The notes below the pieces were generated by a model that saw only the letters and a list, made by a program, of their open reading frames with translations, ran no database searches and was not told the origin of the DNA. This document shows, piece after piece, positions 57,689 through 64,000 of a stretch of DNA of 64,000 bases (position 1 is the stretch's first letter; the number at the start of each line of letters is the position of its first letter). The translations under genes were made by a program, and so were the position numbers. Source of the DNA: Vibrio kanaloae (GTDB lineage Bacteria; Pseudomonadota; Gammaproteobacteria; Enterobacterales; Vibrionaceae); assembly GCF_024347535.1 (NCBI RefSeq), contig NZ_AP025498.1, positions 434,001 through 498,000 of the forward strand, in the 5' to 3' direction.

Positions 57689-58462
57689 TTAATTCTGCTG
57701 CCTCACGAAAGCCAACGGAGTTTGACCGGTTTGCTGTTTGAAAAAAGCGATAAACGCACTGTTGGACGAGAACTCTAGCAGGTGTGCCACCTCGCCGACT
57801 TGTCGGTTTTCTGAGAGCAGTTCAATTGCTTTAAACAAGCGCCATTGCTGTCGCCACTCTTGATAAGTCATGCCTGTTTCGGCTTTGAATAATCGAGTAA
57901 TCGTTTTGGTGCTTGCGCCAACCGAGTTCGCTAATGTCGACAGGGCTGGGGCAAGGAACGAAGCGGTTCGGACTCGTTTGCAAAAGCTTTTAAAGCGGCG
58001 ATCTGTCGGTAGCGGCAAGATAAACGAGTGTTGGTTAGCGCTGTAAAACTCTTCCCAGAATAGGTTGGCAGTATTGGTGGTTTGCTCGCGGGCAATGTCC
58101 CAATCCCAGAAAGCCATCTTATTGATTAGGGCTTTTAAAAGCTCATTCACTTCCACAATTTCAATCGCTTCTGGGCAGGTGTAAATACTGCTATCAAAAT
58201 AGAGCGACCGATAAGCAACCACATTGGTCATCTGCGCGCGATGTTTGGTATAAGGCGGGATCCACACGGCTTTGGTCGGTGGCAAAATACAAATGGCGTT
58301 TTCTAAGGTCAAGGTGATGCAACCCTGCGGAGCATACAGCAGCTGTCCTTTTACGTGGTGATGTATTCCTGAATCATGCTGACCTAGCTCTGCCGCAATC
58401 CCTATGACGGGCGCAGGTAAGCTGTCTGCATCAAATTCAATCGTTTCGCTGATTAATGCCAT
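57689..58462 (-). CDS. AraC-family regulator with cupin domain
   Basis: 257 residues from the inner ATG (MALISETIEF); the frame is open for 27 more codons but that part overlaps the promoter of the divergent gene and has no ribosome-binding site. N-terminal cupin-type sensor (GIHHHVKGQLLYAPQG, PYTKHRAQM), C-terminal AraC HTH pair (LSTLANSVGASTKTITRLFKAETGMTYQEWR, VAHLLEFSSNSAFIAFFKQQTGQTP). It probably controls the divergent exporter. Confidence 0.87.
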   Translation of the reverse strand: MALISETIEFDADSLPAPVIGIAAELGQHDSGIHHHVKGQLLYAPQGCITLTLENAICILPPTKAVWIPPYTKHRAQMTNVVAYRSLYFDSSIYTCPEAIEIVEVNELLKALINKMAFWDWDIAREQTTNTANLFWEEFYSANQHSFILPLPTDRRFKSFCKRVRTASFLAPALSTLANSVGASTKTITRLFKAETGMTYQEWRQQWRLFKAIELLSENRQVGEVAHLLEFSSNSAFIAFFKQQTGQTPLAFVRQQN

Positions 58463-58556
58463 TTGTCCTAATCTTGTTGTTTTTGGTATTAATGTTGTTA
58501 ACGAGCCAAGGTTAGTTTCCCCTAGACTCTTCGTCAAGTTCACTGGTCTTGGAAAA

Positions 58557-59693
58557 ATGATGAAAACAAAACCTTCTTTATGGCAAATGGTGCTATTGCT
58601 GATGTTCCCTCAGATCGCAGAAACCATCTATAGCCCGACTCTGGATTCAATATCGAAATCCTTTGATGTGAGTTACGCACAAGCGGCGCAAACCCTCTCG
58701 ATCTATTTCTCAGCGTTTGCGCTCGGTGTTGTGGTATGGGGCATTTTGGCAGACAAATGGGGGCGCCGACCAACCATGTTATTGGGCATGGGGTTATTCG
58801 CGTGCTCTGCTCTGATCGCAATGCAAACCAATAGCTTTGTTTGGTTGATGATAGCCAGAGCCATGGGCGCTTTCGGGCTTGCGGTTGGCTCGGTGGTGAC
58901 ACAAACCATGTTGCGAGATGCCTTTAGCGGCGCTGAACTGGCCAAGGTGTTTGGTTACATGGGCATGGGGCTGTCGATTAGCCCAATCATCGGGCTGCTT
59001 CTTGGCGGTCAATTAAGCCAAGCGGGCGGGCATCAATATGTGTTTATTGCCCTGTTTATTATGGTGTTAGTGCTGTTGGCACATAGCCTATGGTCATTGC
59101 CTGAAACGCAACAATCTAAGCAGCCATTGCAGTTAAAGTCACTCAGTATTCACATGATCAAAGATAGCGATATATGGATGTCTGCGTTGCTGGTCGCGTC
59201 GTTCAATATTGCGCTGTTTTCCTATTATCAATTGGGTTCATTTGCCTTCATTCAACTTGGATTTAGCGTCGAGCAGTTTGGCTACAGCGGCATTGTGCTT
59301 GGATTCGGGACCCTGTTAGGAAGCTTGGTAAACAAGACATTATTGAAGCGACAGATGTCTTCAATGTCTTTGATTGGTATCGCAGCAGGGCTTCAAACAT
59401 TAGGTGCGGTGGGTGTCTATTTTTCACAACACTCAATATGGTTTTTACTTCCGATGATGCTGGTGGTCATGGCATTTGGTATTGCGATTCCCAATGTGTT
59501 GAGTCGCGCATTAGTCAGCTACCAATCTCAAGCGGGAAGTGCAGGCGCACTGTTTGGTTTGATGTATTACACCTTGATCGGTTCAGGGCTCGCTTTAGCG
59601 GGAATGATTCAAGATTTAGGGGGGGTGTTGGTACTTTGCGGCGCTTTATCTGTGTTGGTGACGATACGCAGCCGACTCTCTCTTAAACGCTAA
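58557..59693 (+). CDS. MFS transporter, drug-efflux (Bcr/CflA-like) type
   Basis: 378 residues from the ATG at 58557; upstream in-frame sequence overlaps the AraC gene and is non-coding. Twelve predicted membrane segments; GVVVWGILADKWGRRPTMLLG is the loop 2-3 MFS motif, and RAMGAFGLAVGSVVTQTMLRDAF is typical of Bcr/CflA-type exporters. Paired with the AraC-family regulator. Substrate unknown. Confidence 0.9.
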   Translation: MMKTKPSLWQMVLLLMFPQIAETIYSPTLDSISKSFDVSYAQAAQTLSIYFSAFALGVVVWGILADKWGRRPTMLLGMGLFACSALIAMQTNSFVWLMIARAMGAFGLAVGSVVTQTMLRDAFSGAELAKVFGYMGMGLSISPIIGLLLGGQLSQAGGHQYVFIALFIMVLVLLAHSLWSLPETQQSKQPLQLKSLSIHMIKDSDIWMSALLVASFNIALFSYYQLGSFAFIQLGFSVEQFGYSGIVLGFGTLLGSLVNKTLLKRQMSSMSLIGIAAGLQTLGAVGVYFSQHSIWFLLPMMLVVMAFGIAIPNVLSRALVSYQSQAGSAGALFGLMYYTLIGSGLALAGMIQDLGGVLVLCGALSVLVTIRSRLSLKR

Positions 59694-59708
59694 GTCTTTC
59701 ATCTATAT

Positions 59709-59746
59709 TGATAAATTCCGTGTCCTGTTTGGCGCGGAATTTATCA
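59709..59746 (+). terminator. Terminator after the MFS gene
   Basis: Perfect 12-bp arms TGATAAATTCCG (59709-59720) and CGGAATTTATCA (59735-59746) with a 14-nt loop, followed by TTTCTT. Confidence 0.83.
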
Positions 59747-59779
59747 TTTCTTGGTTTGTAAATTTGGATATTGACAGGG

Positions 59780-59822
59780 GTAGAGTGATCGTTTTACCCT
59801 GTAAGTAGAACAATCATTCTAC
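59780..59822 (+). promoter_or_regulatory. Two tandem 18-bp palindromic operators upstream of the TetR gene
   Basis: GTAGAGTGATCGTTTTAC (59780-59797) and GTAGAACAATCATTCTAC (59805-59822) are variants of one palindrome, with centres 25 bp apart. They lie 27-69 bp before the TetR start, fitting autoregulation of the TetR-oxidoreductase operon. Confidence 0.8.
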
Positions 59823-59848
59823 CCTTTGTCGGGTATTGAGAGAGCACT

Positions 59849-60367
59849 ATGTTGAGAGAACAGATTGCAGCAAGCCTTGAAGTAGCGTTCAGCCAACAAG
59901 GTTTCGCTGAGCCGAGCGTTGCACAGCTGAAAACAGCGTGCGATGTAAGCCTAAGAACCTTGTATAAACACTTCCCTTCAAAAGAAGCGATGATCGTTGG
60001 TGCCTTGGAGTATCGACACCAACGTTACCTAGATTTCTTGTTGGAAACGTCGCCTGAAAAGGGGCTCGAATCGGTTACTCATATCTTCAACAAGCTCCAA
60101 CAATGGTTAGAAGAGTATGCGCCGCACGGGTGTATGTCGATGCATGCGATGGCCGCGTTTCCCGATAATGAGCTTATCAGCCAAGCGGTTACACAGCATA
60201 AAGAACAAGTTCGTTTGCTAATAGGCAAGCAGAGCCAGCGAGAGGATCTCGCGACACCACTGTTTTTACTTCATGAAGGCGTATCAAGCGCGTGGCCAGT
60301 ATTAGGCGAAGAAGCAGTGGCATCGGCACAGAATATGGTGACAAAATTACTCAAGGAAACAGTATGA
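59849..60367 (+). CDS. TetR-family regulator
   Basis: 172 residues. HTH EPSVAQLKTACDVSLRTLYKHFPSKEAMI at the N terminus; the ligand domain contains a Cys in PHGCMSMHAMAAFP that could be redox sensitive. It precedes and overlaps by 4 nt the oxidoreductase gene, and two palindromic operators stand upstream, so it most likely represses its own operon. Confidence 0.92.
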   Translation: MLREQIAASLEVAFSQQGFAEPSVAQLKTACDVSLRTLYKHFPSKEAMIVGALEYRHQRYLDFLLETSPEKGLESVTHIFNKLQQWLEEYAPHGCMSMHAMAAFPDNELISQAVTQHKEQVRLLIGKQSQREDLATPLFLLHEGVSSAWPVLGEEAVASAQNMVTKLLKETV

Positions 60368-61419
60368 ATTTCGAGATACCAAAAACAATGAAAGGCGCAG
60401 AGATGCTAGGTCACGGCGGAGCAGAAATGCTGGGCTACCGCGAAGATATCGCTGTTCCTCAAATCGAACCTAATGAAGTGCTGATCAAGGTGATGGCCGC
60501 AGGCGTGAACAATACCGACATCAACACACGAATCGGTTGGTATGCAAAAAGTGATGACTCAGACGATGCTAGTTGGTCTGGCGAAGCGTTGAAATTCCCT
60601 CGCGTCCAAGGTGCCGATGTGTGCGGTTTCATCGTAGCCGTTGGTAACGAAGTCTCGGCTGATCGTATTGGCGAGCGTGTTCTGATTGAGCCTTGTTTGA
60701 CCGAGGTTTATGGACAAGATCTACCACAGCCATGGTATTTCGGTTCGGAGTGCGATGGTGGTTTTGCTGAATACACCAAAGTGGCAGCTAAGCATGCTTA
60801 CGCGGTGAACAGCACCATGTCGGATGTTGAGCTAGCGTCTTTCCCATGCTCTTACTCGACCGCAGAGAATATGCTGACGCGTGCCAATGTGGCTGAAGCT
60901 GATCGCGTGCTTATCTCAGGTGCATCGGGCGGTGTGGGCTCTGCGGCTATTCAGCTAGCAAAAGCTCGCGGCGCGTATGTTATTGCCATCACTAGCCCAA
61001 GCAAGAACCAACAGTTACTTGAACTTGGCGCTGATGAAGTGATTGCCCGTGATGCAGATTTGGTTAACGCGCTAGGCGAAAGCAGCGTGAATGTGGTGAT
61101 CGATTTAGTTGCTGGTGACAAGTGGCCAGAGTTTCTTGAAGTCCTAAAACCGCATGGCCGTTATGCTGTGTCTGGTGCGATTGGTGGTGCAATGGTTGAG
61201 CTTGATGTGCGAACTTTGTATCTCAAAGACCTCAGCTTTTTTGGTTGCACGGTTTTAGAACCGCAAGTATTCCAAAACTTGGTTAATCGTATTGAGAAAC
61301 AGCAGATTGGCGCTATCGTCGCAGAGGCTTATCCGCTAGCCGATATCCATAAAGCGCAAGATGAGTTCCTAAAGAAAAAGCACGTCGGTAAGATCGTGTT
61401 GGAAGTCGCTCAGAGCTAA
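60364..61419 (+). CDS. Zinc-type alcohol dehydrogenase / quinone oxidoreductase (MDR family)
   Basis: 351 residues from the ATG overlapping the TetR stop (ATGA). GroES-like N-terminal domain (EVLIKVMAAGVNNTDINTR, QGADVCGFIVAVG) and Rossmann domain (RVLISGASGGVGSAAIQLAKARGAYVIAI). The conserved zinc Cys-His pair is not evident, so a quinone/enal reductase role with NADPH is more likely than alcohol oxidation. TetR control suggests response to a reactive electrophile. Confidence 0.88.
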   Translation: MNFEIPKTMKGAEMLGHGGAEMLGYREDIAVPQIEPNEVLIKVMAAGVNNTDINTRIGWYAKSDDSDDASWSGEALKFPRVQGADVCGFIVAVGNEVSADRIGERVLIEPCLTEVYGQDLPQPWYFGSECDGGFAEYTKVAAKHAYAVNSTMSDVELASFPCSYSTAENMLTRANVAEADRVLISGASGGVGSAAIQLAKARGAYVIAITSPSKNQQLLELGADEVIARDADLVNALGESSVNVVIDLVAGDKWPEFLEVLKPHGRYAVSGAIGGAMVELDVRTLYLKDLSFFGCTVLEPQVFQNLVNRIEKQQIGAIVAEAYPLADIHKAQDEFLKKKHVGKIVLEVAQS

Positions 61420-61451
61420 CTTTAGACAGCCACACATCTAATCTATGTAAG

Positions 61452-61482
61452 AGCGAGCAAGTGTTATTTGCTCGCTTTTTTT
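61452..61482 (+). terminator. Terminator after the oxidoreductase gene
   Basis: Perfect 9-bp arms AGCGAGCAA and TTGCTCGCT with a 7-nt loop and a run of T. Confidence 0.9.
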
Positions 61483-61653
61483 GTTTCTGGCGAATACGGG
61501 CGGGCATAGTCTCGCAGCGTGTTGAGTAACAGGTCCTATACAGCTGAAAAATTAATGATTCATTTGTCACTGTGTGGTTTATGAATTAACTGTGCGATAA
61601 TCACCGCCCTTATATATCCCGAATTGTTTGATAATCATCTAGGAGCCGTATTG

Positions 61654-62751
61654 ATGTTTAAAAGGGTATTGCAGGCATTATTCTCACCGTTTGTTGATTC
61701 AAAAAACAAACCCTCTGCAGAGCCTGCCCAACAAGAGCAACAACAAGCCGTTGCTACTGATTCTGTTCAGTCTTCAATCTTTGTTCCGCCTTCGTCAGCT
61801 CAACCATCATCATTGATCGTCGATAAGACGCTTAGCCTTCACGATGGTGAATTCCTTGATTATTTGTTTGGAGAGTCTCGCCTTCGCACGGAGTCAGACC
61901 CGTTTAGCGATTTTGTCGCTTGTCAGATCGAACGTTTGATTCGCTCTCCAAAAGCTTTGCTTAATGAACTGCCAGTGATGCCAGTCTCTGTGACCACGTT
62001 AATGGCAGAATTACAGAGCGATGAGTTTGATGTCGATGCACTGTTAAGAGTGATTGAGCGCGAGCCGAGTATGGCAGCTGATGTGATTAAATTGGCTAAC
62101 AGCGCATTCTACAAACGCAATGAAAAACAGGTTACCGATCTAAAAACCGCATTTCTAAATATGGGTTCTCAAGGGCTTATAGAAGGGGTAGTGAATAGTT
62201 ACATGAAGAACTTCACGCCGGGCAACAATATTTACTGGCGTCATTTCGGTGAGAAAATTTGGAATCACAGTGTTCAAACCGCGTCGTTTTCTAAGGAGTT
62301 GATGAAAGACTCTTCATCCCAAGAAGATCAAGCGGCGGCGTACTTTGTTGGGTTAATTCGCAACTTAGGCAAGATGATCATTTTCCAGATGATGGTAGAA
62401 GCCTTCAAGCATGTTGATCCTTCTGTTCCGCCTAACTCGTTAGCATTGAAGCGCCTGATGAACAGCTACTCTATTCGCCTGACTTACACTATTGCTAAGT
62501 TCTGGGAGCTGCCAGAGCCTGTGTTGACCGTGATTGGCTACCAAGAGTCTAGCCGATACGAATGTACACCACTTGGTCAAGCTGTGTTTGAAGCTAACTA
62601 CTTGAGTGAGTTGTACTATTTATTGGAAGAACAAACGATTGACGTCGAGCAATTTAAGTGCAGATGTAAAGAGACACTAACGTCGCCTACGGCATACAAA
62701 GTAGCTAACCGTATCTATAAAGAGTCTCAATTAGCGCTGGTAGGACAATAA
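61654..62751 (+). CDS. HDOD-domain protein
   Basis: 365 residues from the ATG with AGGAG upstream. The first 60 residues are low complexity (Gln/Ser/Pro rich). The HDOD domain (about 100-300) has LPVMPVSVTTLMAELQSDEFDVDALLRVIEREPSMAADVIKLANSAFY, LKTAFLNMG and a degenerate HD region. HDOD proteins act in signalling without known catalysis. No partner kinase or GGDEF domain nearby. Confidence 0.9.
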   Translation: MFKRVLQALFSPFVDSKNKPSAEPAQQEQQQAVATDSVQSSIFVPPSSAQPSSLIVDKTLSLHDGEFLDYLFGESRLRTESDPFSDFVACQIERLIRSPKALLNELPVMPVSVTTLMAELQSDEFDVDALLRVIEREPSMAADVIKLANSAFYKRNEKQVTDLKTAFLNMGSQGLIEGVVNSYMKNFTPGNNIYWRHFGEKIWNHSVQTASFSKELMKDSSSQEDQAAAYFVGLIRNLGKMIIFQMMVEAFKHVDPSVPPNSLALKRLMNSYSIRLTYTIAKFWELPEPVLTVIGYQESSRYECTPLGQAVFEANYLSELYYLLEEQTIDVEQFKCRCKETLTSPTAYKVANRIYKESQLALVGQ

Positions 62752-62803
62752 CGGCTGGCGTTGGCTAGGTTGATTCTGAAGTCGTCATAAAGCGGTATTT
62801 TCT

Positions 62804-62835
62804 AAATGGTCTTACTAAGCAGTAAGACCATTTTT
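62804..62835. terminator. Terminator between the HDOD and DUF1090 genes
   Basis: Perfect 13-bp arms AAATGGTCTTACT and AGTAAGACCATTT with a 4-nt loop, then T run; works for both converging genes. Confidence 0.93.
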
Positions 62836-62849
62836 GTTTTAATTATCGA

Positions 62850-63248
62850 TTAAGGTATCTTAGCCAGTTCTTGTTTCAATTTATCGATTTTACGCAGTTC
62901 TTTTTCGATTTTACCCTCATACTTTCGGATTTTATCCGCTCTATCGTCTCTTTTGGCTTCTTCTAGGTCAGCTTGGTATTCAGCTAAATCTTGTTCATTG
63001 GATTCAATCTTCTCGCGGAGTTCATCCTTCAAACCCTCATTAGTGCAGTTCTCTTTCGCCGCTTTCAAGGCCGTGGTTAATCGCTCTACTTTGTACTGAT
63101 TGTCGTACTGTTCCGCTTTCTTTATCTGATATTCGATCTCACAGAACTTCTTTTCACAGCCTGTAAGTGCGTCGCATTGGGTGCTCGCCATGCTGTTAAA
63201 AGAGAATGCGCAAAGAAATAGTAATGAGCCTTTTAGGTGTCGAGTCAT
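62850..63248 (-). CDS. DUF1090 periplasmic protein (YqjC-like)
   Basis: 132 residues. Signal peptide ends near NSMAS. The mature protein is a highly charged coiled coil with the DUF1090 pattern: CEKKFCEIEYQIKKAEQYDNQYKVERLTTALKAAKENCTNEGL, then long Glu/Lys-rich helices. E. coli yqjC has this domain and lies directly upstream of yqjDEK; here it is about 9.3 kb from the yqjDEK-like operon. Function unknown. Confidence 0.88.
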   Translation of the reverse strand: MTRHLKGSLLFLCAFSFNSMASTQCDALTGCEKKFCEIEYQIKKAEQYDNQYKVERLTTALKAAKENCTNEGLKDELREKIESNEQDLAEYQADLEEAKRDDRADKIRKYEGKIEKELRKIDKLKQELAKIP

Positions 63249-63401
63249 GGTTTACCTTCTTATTGGGGCTATTTAGTTTGTACTTATATTTTTTGAGTCT
63301 CACTTCGAGAGTACATTAGCACCTGCTCACTTTGCTATTGGCAGGGGAGTGTTAAAGATAAGTCGCTGTGCCTAATGACTTATTTTTGAACATGGCTAGA
63401 T

Positions 63402-64000
63402 TTACAAATGGCTAATCCACAGCTTGTCGAGTTCGCACCAACCGAAACCATTCACTTGCGCGCCGTGTATCTTTTCAGAAATCTCTAAGTTGAACGCCTC
63501 TTGCTTGAGTTCAGTCACAACCCCAGATTCATGCAACCAATGCCGAAGCGCCAACAGTGCATTCATCGCTAACTCAAAGTCTGGCTGGTTTGTTATTGAG
63601 GTTAATCCATGTTCGATTGTCTCTAGCATCTCAGCAGGCAAAGTTAAGTCCTCAAACGGGAAGCGAGTGAAAAAACTTAACCACGAAGTGAAGGTGTCGT
63701 TCTCATCAATAATGCTACACAACGCGACGTCTTTGGTTGTCAGGTAGTTAGTTTGGTAGTGGCCATATTCCACGTTGGTTTTGTGGTCGCTAGACACTGA
63801 CAATTGCTCGAAAAGGGTTTGGCATTCAGAGGTGTCTTCAACGGTGAATTCACGCTCTGTTTTCGACAACGATGGGTTTTGAATCTTAAAGAAGGTTGAG
63901 CCGAATTCCGGTTTGGAATAATGGTCATCGCCACGCACGGTGGTCGTCTTTTCGGGCAGTCTCACGCACACCTGATTTTGAGCGCAGGCTTTGCTCTGTG
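63402..64000 (-). CDS. C-terminal part of an unrecognised protein, cut by the window edge
   Basis: The frame stays open to the right edge without a stop, so the start is outside; the GTG at 63971 is not needed as a start. About 199 residues are visible, soluble, with no family I recognise; the last third is helical and rich in Leu and His (ALLALRHWLHESGVV). It ends in WISHL. Confidence 0.7.
   Translation of the reverse strand, partial: QSKACAQNQVCVRLPEKTTTVRGDDHYSKPEFGSTFFKIQNPSLSKTEREFTVEDTSECQTLFEQLSVSSDHKTNVEYGHYQTNYLTTKDVALCSIIDENDTFTSWLSFFTRFPFEDLTLPAEMLETIEHGLTSITNQPDFELAMNALLALRHWLHESGVVTELKQEAFNLEISEKIHGAQVNGFGWCELDKLWISHL

Overview
The window reads as chromosomal DNA of a marine Vibrio, most likely of the Splendidus group. 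The evidence is a Vibrio-type betIBA-choXWV operon, an ectABC-aspartokinase operon, a chromosomal QnrS-like pentapeptide gene, a vibriolysin-type M4 protease next to an M28 aminopeptidase very like that of Vibrio proteolyticus, and moderate GC content. I see no rRNA, tRNA, CRISPR array, transposase, integrase or attachment site. Both end genes run off the window.

Layout. (1) 1-9305, + strand: carbohydrate use, with the 3' part of a sodium:solute symporter, KDG kinase, KDPG aldolase, a secreted GH20 enzyme, a GPH-type sugar symporter, a GH43 arabinofuranosidase-like enzyme and an aldose 1-epimerase. (2) 9502-18088: a DctB/DctD-like two-component pair, a TAXI-type TRAP transporter behind a good sigma-54 promoter, and L-2-hydroxyglutarate oxidase. 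(3) 18272-22334, - strand: secreted aminopeptidase and M4 metalloprotease. (4) 22898-25370, - strand: small lipoprotein and an RstA/RstB-like two-component pair. (5) 25994-33144: choline uptake and oxidation to glycine betaine, followed by a CosR/EctR-like MarR regulator (33508-33990). (6) 34294-34950: qnr. (7) 35489-40776: a mannitol-family PTS operon resembling E. coli cmtBA-yggPCD, ending in a PHP phosphatase. (8) Two small genes, then ectoine synthesis (42363-46099) behind a 34-bp palindrome with a consensus CRP core. (9) 46253-54690: a set of envelope/stress-type genes next to an orphan sigma-54 activator. (10) 54836-64000: housekeeping and small regulatory loci (acetyltransferase, adenosine deaminase, LysR, AraC/MFS pair, TetR/quinone oxidoreductase operon, HDOD protein, YqjC-like protein, partial gene).

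The most interesting part is region 9. An NtrC-family activator whose receiver has Glu at the phospho-acceptor position (E54) sits beside two-BON-domain, small lipoprotein, hemerythrin, phosphatase-lipid kinase fusion, four-helix, YqjD/YqjE/YqjK-like and AI-2E-exporter-family genes. Three -24/-12 type promoters beginning TGGCAT lie in the two key intergenic regions. Two of them have almost the same distance to their start codons. In E. coli the related osmY and yqjD genes belong to the RpoS response, so this looks like a comparable stress set placed under sigma-54. The function is inferred; the promoter matches, the E54 substitution and the gene content are read directly from the sequence.

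Osmoadaptation is the second theme: choline import and oxidation, a likely compatible-solute regulator, ectoine synthesis and the OsmY-like stress set all lie within 30 kb.
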